DNA from: Vulcanimicrobiia bacterium
Lineage (GTDB): Bacteria > Vulcanimicrobiota > Vulcanimicrobiia > Eremiobacterales > Eremiobacteraceae
Assembly: GCA_025450855.1 (NCBI GenBank)
Contig: JANWLL010000023.1
Coordinates: forward strand, 1 to 42,369
Reading direction: 5' to 3'
DNA: 42,369 bases
Shown piece after piece: positions 16,801 through 24,654 of the stretch; position 1 is the first letter of the stretch; each line of letters begins with the position of its first letter. The notes below the pieces were generated by a model, which had not been told where the DNA came from, made no database searches, and saw nothing but the letters and a program-made list of their open reading frames with translations. The translations under genes were made by a program, and so were the position numbers.

Positions 16801-17411
16801 GCGGCGCGTCCGCAGCGGCGCGCACGACGATCGTCCTGCTCGCCGGCGGCAGCGCAACGCGGCTCCCCGGCAAGCTCTCTTTGCCGATCGAAGGCGAGCC
16901 GATGCTCGTGCGCGTGTATCGTCGTCTCGTCGACGGCAGACGGCCGTGCGTCGTCAGCGCGCGCGGTCCGCTCGATCCGTCGCTTGGGGCGAAGATCGAC
17001 GCACCCGTCATTTTCGACGACCGCGCCGACGCCGGTCCGCTCGGCGCGATCGTCACCGTCGCGTCGACGCTGAGGACGCCGCTGTTCTTCGTCGCGGCGG
17101 GCGATCTGCCGGAGCTCGATGCGCCGTTCATCGACGATCTCGAAAGAGCGTACGACCTCGACGCACGGACAGGCGAGGCTCCCGAAGCCGTCGTGCCGGC
17201 GTGGTCGAACGGCGATATCGAACCGCTCGCCGCTCTCTACGCGACGCCGGCGGCCGTTCGCGCCGGATCGGTCGCGCTCGCGTCGGGTCGCAGGCGCGTC
17301 AGCGCGATGATCGACGCATTGCGGGTCTTGCGCTTCGACGTGCGCCCGCAAGATGAAGCGCGCCTCGCTAACGTGAACACCCGGCCAGATTACGAGGTGT
17401 TCCTTCCGTGA
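16797..17411 (+). CDS. MobA-like molybdenum cofactor nucleotidyltransferase
   Basis: A 204-aa nucleotidyltransferase with the GT-A fold signature [14 protein letters not shown] near residues 14-27, a [11 protein letters not shown] loop and the metal-binding-type AAGDLPELD. This matches the MobA/MobA-like family, which attaches GMP or CMP to molybdopterin, but the conserved residues are few and a related NTP-transferase is not excluded. The start is the GTG at 16797 overlapping hemB. The stop overlaps the hemL start. Its place inside a heme operon is unusual: no other molybdenum cofactor gene is in the window. Confidence 0.7.
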   Translation: MSGASAAARTTIVLLAGGSATRLPGKLSLPIEGEPMLVRVYRRLVDGRRPCVVSARGPLDPSLGAKIDAPVIFDDRADAGPLGAIVTVASTLRTPLFFVAAGDLPELDAPFIDDLERAYDLDARTGEAPEAVVPAWSNGDIEPLAALYATPAAVRAGSVALASGRRRVSAMIDALRVLRFDVRPQDEARLANVNTRPDYEVFLP

Positions 17412-18703
17412 CGTATTCGCGCTCCGAATCGCTCCACGCCGCCGCCGTCCGTCTGACGCCCGGAGGAGTCAACTCGCCCGTGCGCGCGTTCCGTGCCGTC
17501 GGCGGCACGCCGCTTTACATCTCGCGAGCGTCTGGGTCGAAGATCTACGACGTCGACGGACGCGAGTACGTCGACTACGTTCTGTCGTGGGGGCCGATCA
17601 TGCTCGGCCACGCCGCTCCCGAGATCGTCGAAGCGGTCGAACGAGCGGCCCGCGACGGCACGTCCTTCGGTGCGCCGTCGGCGTACGAGGTCGACCTTGC
17701 GGCGCTCGTCGTCGACGCGATCCCGGCCATCGACATGGTGCGCTTCGTCAGCTCGGGCACCGAAGCGTGCATGACCGCCATCCGGCTCGCACGCGCATGG
17801 ACGAAGCGCGACAAGATCGTCAAATGCGCGGGCTGCTATCACGGGCACGCCGATCCGCTGCTCGTCTCGGCCGGTTCGGGCGCGCTGACGCTCGGCATCC
17901 CCGATTCTCCCGGCGTCACGGCTGCGACCGCCGCCGACACGATCGTCGTCCCCTACAACGACGACGATGGCGCAGGCGCGGCGTTCGCGAAGCACGGCGA
18001 ACAGATCGCCGCGGTCATCGTCGAACCCGTCGCAGGCAACATGGGATTCATCCCGCCGTCTCCCGGTTATCTCGAACGGCTGCGCGCGTTGACGACGCAG
18101 GCCGGCGCGCTGCTCATCGTGGACGAGGTCATGACCGGATTCCGCCTCCACTACGGATCGGCGCAATCCATCTACGGGATAGAAGCGGATATCACGTGCC
18201 TCGGCAAGGTGATCGGTGCCGGATTGCCGGTCGCGGCGATCGGCGGCAAGCGTGAGATCATGGAGCGTCTCGCGCCGAGCGGCGACGTCTATCAGGCTGG
18301 AACGCTTTCGGGAAACCCGCTCGCGATGGCCGCCGGCGCCGCGCAGCTGCGTGCGCTGCGCGACGGCGACGCGTACGAGCGGATCGATCGCATCGGCAGC
18401 GCGCTCATCTCGGGGCTGCGACATACGTTCGCGAAAGCCGGCATTCCCGCGCAGATCGACCGCATCGGGTCGATGTGGGGGCTGTTCTTCAACGCGAAGC
18501 CCGTCACCGATCTCGCATCCGCGAAGACGTCCGATACGGCAGCGTTCGCCAAGTACTTCCATGCGATGCTCGAGCGCGGCGTCTACCTCGCGCCGTCGCA
18601 ATACGAGGCCGCGTTCTTGTCGGCGGCACACTGCGACGACGACGTCGAGCGCACCCTCACGGCAGCCCGCGACTCGCTCGCCGCGATCGCGTCGGCACGG
18701 TGA
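17408..18703 (+). CDS. hemL: Glutamate-1-semialdehyde 2,1-aminomutase
   Basis: PLP enzyme of the C5 pathway that turns glutamate-1-semialdehyde into 5-aminolevulinate, 431 aa. Seen: the N-terminal PGGVNSPVRAFRAVGGTP, the substrate loop VSSGTEACMTAIRLAR, the cofactor region CYHGHADPLL, VDEVMTGFR, and the PLP lysine Lys 267 in CLGKVIGAGLPVAAIGG. The GTG start at 17408 overlaps the mobA stop. With hemA in the same cluster, this shows the glutamate-derived (C5) route rather than ALA synthase. Confidence 0.95.
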   Translation: MTYSRSESLHAAAVRLTPGGVNSPVRAFRAVGGTPLYISRASGSKIYDVDGREYVDYVLSWGPIMLGHAAPEIVEAVERAARDGTSFGAPSAYEVDLAALVVDAIPAIDMVRFVSSGTEACMTAIRLARAWTKRDKIVKCAGCYHGHADPLLVSAGSGALTLGIPDSPGVTAATAADTIVVPYNDDDGAGAAFAKHGEQIAAVIVEPVAGNMGFIPPSPGYLERLRALTTQAGALLIVDEVMTGFRLHYGSAQSIYGIEADITCLGKVIGAGLPVAAIGGKREIMERLAPSGDVYQAGTLSGNPLAMAAGAAQLRALRDGDAYERIDRIGSALISGLRHTFAKAGIPAQIDRIGSMWGLFFNAKPVTDLASAKTSDTAAFAKYFHAMLERGVYLAPSQYEAAFLSAAHCDDDVERTLTAARDSLAAIASAR

Positions 18704-18707
18704 CCTG

Positions 18708-19394
18708 ATGCAGCGGCGAAAGCCGGATCGAAAACCGCCGTCGCCGTCGCGGTCGCCGTCCAAGCGCAAGCGCGCGTCGAGCGTCGTCGTCATCAGCCTG
18801 CCTCGTCTCTTCCTCTACCATCGAGCGCTCGAGGACGCGCTGCGCGCCGGTAAGCAGATGCTGACGTCCTCAGAGCTTTCGCGCCGCGTCGGTCGCGGTA
18901 TATCGTCGACGCAGGTGCGCAAGGATCTGTCGCACGTCGGGAAGATCGGACGCCGCGGACAAGGCTACGATGTCGTCGTCCTCGTCCGCCGGCTCGCGAG
19001 CGTGCTGGGGCTCGACCGCGACTGGCGCCTCGCGATCGTCGGCTTCGGCTATCTCGGTCACGCGCTCGGCGCGTATCTCGAATACCGCGAAGAGAAATTC
19101 CACATCGCCGGCATCTTCGACAACGACGAGGCGATCGTCGGCACGCAGTGGCACGGCGTCCGGATAAGCCACGTCGACGATCTCGAGCGCGTGCTGCCGG
19201 TGCTCGGCTGCAGCATCGGCATCATCACCGTGCCTGCGCCGGCCGCGCAGGCGGTCGCCGACCGTCTCGTCGCATGCGGCGTCACCGCGTTGCTGAATTT
19301 CGCACCGGCAGCGCTGAAACTGCCGCACGGCGTCGCGCTGCGAGCCATCGATCTTGCGTCGGAATTGTCGATTCTCACGAGCCAGCTGGGCTAG
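18708..19394 (+). CDS. rex: Redox-sensing transcriptional repressor Rex
   Basis: A 228-aa Rex-family regulator: a basic N-terminal tail rich in Lys/Arg/Ser (about 25 residues, longer than usual), a winged-helix domain (LPRLFLYHRALEDAL...SSELSRRVGRGISSTQVRKDLSHVG spans about residues 30-80), and a Rossmann NAD(H)-binding domain with GFGYLGHALG near 112 and the acidic FDND after the second strand. Rex binds DNA when the NADH/NAD+ ratio is low. A rex-hemACD operon is known in Streptomyces, so autogenous redox control of the heme genes is a reasonable inference. The open frame runs far upstream inside hemL, but the ATG 4 bases behind the hemL stop is clearly the start. Confidence 0.92.
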   Translation: MQRRKPDRKPPSPSRSPSKRKRASSVVVISLPRLFLYHRALEDALRAGKQMLTSSELSRRVGRGISSTQVRKDLSHVGKIGRRGQGYDVVVLVRRLASVLGLDRDWRLAIVGFGYLGHALGAYLEYREEKFHIAGIFDNDEAIVGTQWHGVRISHVDDLERVLPVLGCSIGIITVPAPAAQAVADRLVACGVTALLNFAPAALKLPHGVALRAIDLASELSILTSQLG

Positions 19395-19432
19395 GGAAAG
19401 GAAATAGCCGACCAGAAGGCCGCCACGCGATC

Positions 19433-20752
19433 ATGCCCATCGTCGTCCTCGGCCTCAGCCACAAAACAGCACCGCCCGAAGTCCGCGACCGCCATGCGTT
19501 TCCCGCGCAACGCGTGACCGAGGCGCTCGGCGCGCTGCGCGATTACCCGGGCGTCCGCGAAGCGGCGATCGTCGCGACGTGCAACCGGCTCGAGATCTAC
19601 GCCGAGGTAGCCGATTTCGAGACCGGCGTCGGCGAGATCAAGGATTTCCTCACGACGTATCGCGCGATGCGCGTCGAGGACTTCGACAAATACCTGTACA
19701 CGCTGCTCGGCGCCGACGCCGTCGCCCAATTGCTCCGCGTCGCGAGCGGCCTCGATTCGATGCTCATCGGCGAGGCGGAGATCATGGCGCAGGTGAAGGG
19801 CGCCCTCGCATCGGCGCAAGCGGCCGGCACGATGGGCAGCCACCTGAACCGGCTCTTCCGCACCGCTTTGCGAGCGGGTAAGCGCGCGCGGACTGAGACG
19901 AGCATCGGCAGCGACGTCGTCTCGCTCGGCGCCGCCGCAGTCGAGCTCGCGTCGCGAAGCGTCGACCTGCAAGGCGCGTCGGCCGTCGTCGTCGGAGCGG
20001 GAAAGATGGGAACGACCGTGGCGCGGCATCTCGCGGCGCGCGGCGCCGGACGCATCGCGATCGTCAACCGGACGCTCGCACGCGCGCAGGCGATCGCCTC
20101 TGAGATCGGCGCGCGCGCTCTTCCCTTCGACGCCCTCGGCGAAGCGCTCGCAAATGCAGATCTCGCGATCACAGCGGTCGGCAGCGGCGCGCATCTCATC
20201 ACGGCGGCTGACATCGCGGCGGCGATGACGGCAAGGCCTGGCCGCTGCTTGCTTATCGTCGATATCGGTGTGCCGCACGACGTCGATCCGGGCGCGCGTT
20301 CGATCGACGGCGTCGACGTGCTCGAGCTCGCCGACCTGCGCGGCATCGTCGACGAACATATCGGCGGCCGCAAAGCCGCGGTTCCGGCCGTCGAAGCGAT
20401 CGTCGACGAGCTGTCACGCGAGTTCCTGCGCTGGTACCAATCGCGCGCCGCGGTGCCGCTCATCGCGAGGTTGCGTACGCGCGCCGAGCGGATACGGACC
20501 AACGAGATCGAGAGACTGTTCGCGAGCCGGCCGGAGCTCGACGAAGCCCAGCGCGCGGCGATCGTCCAAGCGAGCATCGGCATCATCAACAAGCTCCTCC
20601 ACGAGCCGCTGACGAAGCTGCGAGAAACGGCGGCGTCCGCGACGCAGGCCGGCGATTCCGCCGACGCGCTCAACAAGCTCGTCGACCTCGCGTCGATGGA
20701 AGAGCAGATCGAGCGCCAGTTCTCCACGTCCTTCGCGCCGCCGGCCCGATAA
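19433..20752 (+). CDS. hemA: Glutamyl-tRNA reductase
   Basis: NADPH-dependent first enzyme of the C5 pathway, 439 aa. The catalytic Cys is residue 50 in ATCNRLEIYAE, exactly where the family has it. Also visible: GLDSMLIGEAEIMAQVK, the NADPH-binding VVGAGKMGTTVARHLA near 185, and the long C-terminal dimerisation helices (REFLRWYQSRAAVPLI...). The start ATG 38 bases after rex gives the canonical MPIVVLGLSHKTAP N-terminus. A possible GGAAAGGAAAT binding site is further than ideal. Followed by hemD after 4 bases. Confidence 0.95.
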   Translation: MPIVVLGLSHKTAPPEVRDRHAFPAQRVTEALGALRDYPGVREAAIVATCNRLEIYAEVADFETGVGEIKDFLTTYRAMRVEDFDKYLYTLLGADAVAQLLRVASGLDSMLIGEAEIMAQVKGALASAQAAGTMGSHLNRLFRTALRAGKRARTETSIGSDVVSLGAAAVELASRSVDLQGASAVVVGAGKMGTTVARHLAARGAGRIAIVNRTLARAQAIASEIGARALPFDALGEALANADLAITAVGSGAHLITAADIAAAMTARPGRCLLIVDIGVPHDVDPGARSIDGVDVLELADLRGIVDEHIGGRKAAVPAVEAIVDELSREFLRWYQSRAAVPLIARLRTRAERIRTNEIERLFASRPELDEAQRAAIVQASIGIINKLLHEPLTKLRETAASATQAGDSADALNKLVDLASMEEQIERQFSTSFAPPAR

Positions 20753-20756
20753 GCGA

Positions 20757-21527
20757 GTGGCCCTGCCGCTCGCCGGCGTCCGAGTCATGGTGACGCGCTC
20801 CGCCGATCATGCCCGCGAGCTCATCGATCTTCTCGAGGGCCGAGGCGCCGCCGTCGACGTCGTGCCGCTCATCCACTTGGGACCGCCGCCGCACGAACGA
20901 GCGCTGCAGGCCGCGATCGATGCGGCTGACGATTTTGCGTGGATCGTCTTCACGAGCGTCAGCGGCGTCGAATCGTTCGCGCGCCGCAGGAAACGCGCGC
21001 TCGGCGTCAACCCGCACATCGCAGCGATCGGACCTGCGACCTCGGAGGCCGTCGCGACGCTCCTCGGCAGACCGCCGCACGTCGTCCCTTCGCGCTACGT
21101 CGCCGAGGCCATCGCGCAAGCGCTCATCGACGCGGCGTCGCCCGGTTCGAGCGTGCTCCTCGTACAAGCGGAGGATGCGCGCCCCGTGCTCGGCCATCGT
21201 CTCAAACTCGCGCGCTTCGACGTCACCGCCGTGGCGGCATACTCGACGGTCTTGCAGGCGCCGGCGGACTTCGACGCTCGGATCACAAGCGTCGACGTCG
21301 TCACGCTCGCTTCGGCGAGCGCCGTTCGATCGCTCGTCGGTGGTCTCGGCGGCGATCTCGCGCCGTCGAAGCTCAGGGGCAAGCTCGTCGTTTGCATCGG
21401 GCCGGTCACCGAAGCTGAAGCGCGTCGAGCCGGGCTGCACGTCGAGCTTACCCCCGAGCGGTCGACCGTCGACGGGCTCGTCGAAGAGCTGTGCCGCTAC
21501 TATGAGGGCGCCGCCTCAAGCGGCTAG
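20757..21527 (+). CDS. hemD: Uroporphyrinogen-III synthase
   Basis: Cyclises hydroxymethylbilane with inversion of ring D, 256 aa. The family is poorly conserved but readable: VMVTRSADHARELIDLLEGRGAAV at the N-terminus, DFAWIVFTSVSGVESF, IAAIGPATSEAV, and the second-domain pattern VVTLASASAVRSL with VCIGPVTEAEARRAG. The GTG start at 20757 is only 4 bases from the hemA stop. It is the last gene of the heme cluster; a palindrome without a T-run (CACGCC-GCC-GGCGTG, 21531-21545) follows immediately. Later heme genes (hemE and beyond) are not in the window. Confidence 0.88.
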   Translation: MALPLAGVRVMVTRSADHARELIDLLEGRGAAVDVVPLIHLGPPPHERALQAAIDAADDFAWIVFTSVSGVESFARRRKRALGVNPHIAAIGPATSEAVATLLGRPPHVVPSRYVAEAIAQALIDAASPGSSVLLVQAEDARPVLGHRLKLARFDVTAVAAYSTVLQAPADFDARITSVDVVTLASASAVRSLVGGLGGDLAPSKLRGKLVVCIGPVTEAEARRAGLHVELTPERSTVDGLVEELCRYYEGAASSG

Positions 21528-21669
21528 ACACACGCCGCCGGCGTGCGCGGCGTCACAGTTACGCACGACTTCGTACCGCTGTTGCGCGGCCTATCCATCG
21601 CATCTCCGATGAATCGAGTATGAGGTTCGCGTCGCGATAGCGGCGCGTTTTCAGGAGCACGCGCAAGAC

Positions 21670-22527
21670 ATGGCAATCGAAATCAAGGCGACCAATGGTG
21701 CGACGAGTCCGCCGGCGGCGCTCATGCAGGCAGTCGCCGACCGCAAGGAACGGCCGAAGCCGTGGGTCGACGCCGACGCGTTCCCGTGGCGTGACGAGGA
21801 GTTCTCCGCACGCTACGTGCGGCGCGCGAACTACCAGACGCTGTACGGCATGCAAGAGACCGGCGACGAAGTCGACGCGATCTGCTCGCTGCTGCAGTGC
21901 GCGCCCAAGGCGAGCGTTCTCGACCTGTGTGCCGGCAACGGCCGCCACGCGATCGCGATGGCGCTGCGCGGCCGGCGCGCCACCGGCATCGACGTCGGTC
22001 CCGGCGCCGTCCAACTCGCTCGCGAGACGGCGAAGAACCTCGGCCTGATGATCGACTTCCGCCTGCTCGACGTGAAGCGCATCTCATTCGAGGACGCCTA
22101 CGACGGCGCGTATCTCACCTGTGGCGGCTTCAGCGACTTCAGCCCGAGCGACGCCGCGGAGATCCTCGCGATCGTCGGACGCGCGCTCGTGCCCGGCGGC
22201 CGGTTCGTCTTCGAATACGCGGACGCCGAAGCGGCGTCGCGCGCCGACGAGCGTTCGTGGCAGTTCGTCACGGATGACCACTCGATGTTCACCGACGGCC
22301 CGCACTTGCAGCTCGACGAGCGCGTCTTCGACGCAGACTCGAGCGCCGACGTCTTCCGGCACTTCGTGGTGCCATCCGACGGTCACGTGCGCGAGTTCTC
22401 GCGCTGCCGTCAGTATTACAAGGAAGACGCGGTGAGAGCGATGGTCGTCGCCGCGCATCTCGAGCCGATCGGCTCGAGCGCGGGCAGCGCGCCCGGCCTC
22501 AAGCGCTTCGCGGCGAAGCGCCCCTAG
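21670..22527 (+). CDS. Class I SAM-dependent methyltransferase
   Basis: A 285-aa methyltransferase with a Rossmann core: motif I VLDLCAGNGRHAIAMALRG near residues 83-101, GIDVGPGAVQLAR (motif II), and YLTCGGFSDFSPSDAAEIL followed by LVPGGRFVFEY. The substrate is not identifiable. A possible ribosome binding site AGGAG lies 13 bases before the ATG. The gene stands alone between hemD and convergent genes. Its last codons contain a perfect hairpin (GCGCTTCG-CGG-CGAAGCGC, 22503-22521), and a family palindrome follows the stop, so 3'-end structure begins inside the reading frame. Confidence 0.8.
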   Translation: MAIEIKATNGATSPPAALMQAVADRKERPKPWVDADAFPWRDEEFSARYVRRANYQTLYGMQETGDEVDAICSLLQCAPKASVLDLCAGNGRHAIAMALRGRRATGIDVGPGAVQLARETAKNLGLMIDFRLLDVKRISFEDAYDGAYLTCGGFSDFSPSDAAEILAIVGRALVPGGRFVFEYADAEAASRADERSWQFVTDDHSMFTDGPHLQLDERVFDADSSADVFRHFVVPSDGHVREFSRCRQYYKEDAVRAMVVAAHLEPIGSSAGSAPGLKRFAAKRP

Positions 22528-22537
22528 CGCTTCGCAT

Positions 22538-22559
22538 CGGTCGAGATGAATCTCGACCG
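22538..22559 (+). repeat. Short palindrome (type GAGAT/ATCTC)
   Basis: CGGTCGAGAT-GA-ATCTCGACCG with the family tail CTCC. It lies in the 49-base gap between the convergent ends of the methyltransferase and the substrate-binding protein. Confidence 0.8.
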
Positions 22560-22576
22560 CTCCCTAAGACGTTAAA

Positions 22577-23773
22577 CTACCCACCGCCGTTCTGACGGGA
22601 GATGATGAGCGGATTCGGCACGGCCGCCGAGTTGTATTTGAGCTGTCCGCTCGACGCTTTGTAGAAGTAGACGTCCGGCTGGAAGACGTCACCGTTGCGC
22701 TGGAACGAGATCTGTCCGATGATGGTCTGGAACGTCCCCACCGAGAGCTGGCGGTCCATCTGCAGATGGTCGACGGTATGGATCTGCTTCGCGGCGGCGA
22801 TCGCGACCTGAGCGGCGACGTAACCGAAGAGCGAATACGCCGTCGGCTGTCCGTAGCGAGCCTGATAATGCCGGGCGAACGGCTGCGCGGTCGGCATGAG
22901 GTCGAGCGGCGGCACGCAGGACGTCACGAGCATCCCGTCCGCCGCGCTTCCGGCCCCCTTGATCGACGCCGCGTCGTAGAAACCGTCGTTCGCGATCGCC
23001 GGCGCGGTGATGCCGGCCGCGCGGATGTCGGCGAGCACTTTTTGCAGCTTCGCGCCCGGGCCGCTGAAGTAGATGACGTCAGGGGCGTCCGCCTTCACCG
23101 CCGCGACGATATCCTTGTCAGACTTCATGTCGACGTCGACGCCGATGCCGTCGGTCTTCGTCTGCTTGCCGGACGCGGCGTAATTCTGGAACCCGAGCGC
23201 GCTGTCGACGCCGAACTGGTCTTTGACATAGACGACCGAGACGATCTTCGCTTTGAGCGTCTTCTCGGCATACTTCGCCGCTTCGGTCCCTTCATCGACG
23301 TCAGTCGGACACAGACGGAAGACGTTGTCGTAACCGTGCGTCGTCAGCGCGTAGTACGGCTGCGTCGGTACGATGACGGGCATCTCTTGCTCGTGGTACG
23401 TCTGCAGCGCGAAGGCGGTCTCTTCGGCGCCGACGTGGCCGATGACGAAGCCGACGGTCGGATCGACGAGCGCGAACTGCGCTTCCTGAAGCGCGATGCC
23501 GGGATCCGCCTGATCGTCGAAGGTCTGCACCTTCCATCCGAAATCGGTGAGCGAGCGGCTTTCGTTCGTCTCGTCGACCGCGAGGTTGACGCCGTTGCTC
23601 AAGTCGATGCCGAACTGACGCTCGTCGCCGGAAAGCGGCGCGACGAGCGAGATCGTGATGACTTTCGTATACGGCTCGAAATCGGCGAGCGACGCGGCCG
23701 GCGCGGCGCAGCAGCATGCCACGAGCGCAGCGGCGAAGAGGCCGCGGCGCATCCGTCGGCGACGTCGTACCAC
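22577..23773 (-). CDS. ABC transporter substrate-binding protein, Leu/Ile/Val-binding family
   Basis: Periplasmic-binding protein type 1, about 398 aa. It has a basic n-region and hydrophobic signal peptide ending near AASLA, then the mature fold with ISLVAPLSGDERQFGIDLSNG, GFVIGHVGAEE, and VVYVKDQFG at the second-domain junction, as in LivJ/LivK. The GTG at 23773 is preferred because AGGAG stands 7 bases upstream and the signal peptide then starts with its Arg-rich region; a GTG at 23794 overlapping the ubiA stop is the alternative. No permease or ATPase genes accompany it; the neighbours are ubiA and ubiD, so the ligand is unknown and could be aromatic rather than an amino acid. Confidence 0.85.
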   Translation of the reverse strand: MVRRRRRMRRGLFAAALVACCCAAPAASLADFEPYTKVITISLVAPLSGDERQFGIDLSNGVNLAVDETNESRSLTDFGWKVQTFDDQADPGIALQEAQFALVDPTVGFVIGHVGAEETAFALQTYHEQEMPVIVPTQPYYALTTHGYDNVFRLCPTDVDEGTEAAKYAEKTLKAKIVSVVYVKDQFGVDSALGFQNYAASGKQTKTDGIGVDVDMKSDKDIVAAVKADAPDVIYFSGPGAKLQKVLADIRAAGITAPAIANDGFYDAASIKGAGSAADGMLVTSCVPPLDLMPTAQPFARHYQARYGQPTAYSLFGYVAAQVAIAAAKQIHTVDHLQMDRQLSVGTFQTIIGQISFQRNGDVFQPDVYFYKASSGQLKYNSAAVPNPLIISRQNGGG

Positions 23774-23790
23774 AGGTAGGCTCCTATCTA

Positions 23791-24654
23791 TCACAGCGCA
23801 CCTCGCACTGCGATCGACGCCGCAGTACTGATGAGAAAGACGACCGAGAACGCCATGTTGGCGTTGAAGACCGCGGCGTTCAGCGAGAACACGTCGCGCC
23901 GGCGCCGGATGAGCGAGAGTTCGTAGACGAGCAAGGCGAGCGCCGCGGCGACGCCGACGTAGTAGAGCGCGCCGACGTGGGTCATGATGCCGAGCGCGGC
24001 GAGCGCGATGACGAGCGATGCGTGGAGCAGCTGCGGCACGAAGCGGCCGGCAGCCGATCCGAACCGTGCGGGGATCGACCTGATGCCCTCAGCCACGTCG
24101 AAGTCGTGGTCCATCAATGCGTACAGGATATCGAAGCCGGCGACCCACACGGTGACGGCGCCGAAGAGCAGCCATGCGCCGGGCTCGAAGCGTCCGGTGA
24201 CCGCGATCCACGCACCGAGCGGTGCGAGCGCATCGACGGCGCCGAGGACGAAGTGGACGGCCCACGTCCAGCGTTTGACGAGCGGATAGATGATGACGCC
24301 GGCCGCGCCGATCGGGAGCAGCGCGAGACAAAGGGGGTTGAGCTCGTACGCCGCGAGCGTCAGCAGTATGAGGCCGACGACGATCGCGACGATCATCGTC
24401 GAAGCCGGCAGTTTGCCGGAGGCGACGGCGCGGCCGGCCGTGCGCGGGTTCTTCTTGTCGATCTTCGCGTCGAGCAGCCGGTTCGCCGACATCGCCGCGG
24501 TCCGGGCGCCGAGGACCGCGAGCGTTATCCATAAGAGCACGTGCGCGCTCGGCACGCCCCGCGCGGCGAGCAGGGCACCCGCATAGGCGAACGGCAGCGC
24601 GAACAACGTGTGCTCGATCTTGATCTCTTGAAGGAAGAGGCGCAGGCCGCTCAT
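23791..24654 (-). CDS. UbiA-family polyprenyltransferase
   Basis: Membrane prenyltransferase, 287 aa, with about eight helices. The first Asp-rich motif is SANRLLDAKIDKKNPRT (Asn 58, Asp 62, Asp 66) and the second is YALMDHDFDVAEGIRSIP; both bind Mg-diphosphate. The close sequence style of UbiA/MqnP (4-hydroxybenzoate or the futalosine-pathway aromatic acceptor) fits better than MenA. The ATG at 24654 overlaps the ubiD stop (ATGA); the longer open frame upstream is inside ubiD and is rejected. Paired with a UbiD-type decarboxylase, it likely prenylates the aromatic ring in quinone synthesis. Confidence 0.87.
   Translation of the reverse strand: MSGLRLFLQEIKIEHTLFALPFAYAGALLAARGVPSAHVLLWITLAVLGARTAAMSANRLLDAKIDKKNPRTAGRAVASGKLPASTMIVAIVVGLILLTLAAYELNPLCLALLPIGAAGVIIYPLVKRWTWAVHFVLGAVDALAPLGAWIAVTGRFEPGAWLLFGAVTVWVAGFDILYALMDHDFDVAEGIRSIPARFGSAAGRFVPQLLHASLVIALAALGIMTHVGALYYVGVAAALALLVYELSLIRRRRDVFSLNAAVFNANMAFSVVFLISTAASIAVRGAL

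Noticed and set aside
17390-18793. Long minus-strand open frame (467 codons) over hemL
   Set aside because: It mirrors hemL; composition is Arg/Asp-rich, without motifs, and hemL is unambiguous.
21531-21545. Palindrome behind hemD as an intrinsic terminator
   Set aside because: The 6-bp stem has no following T-run; read-through cannot be excluded from sequence.
22766-23779. Plus-strand open frame (337 codons) over the substrate-binding protein gene
   Set aside because: Antisense to a gene with a clear signal peptide and fold; composition is that of a shadow frame.
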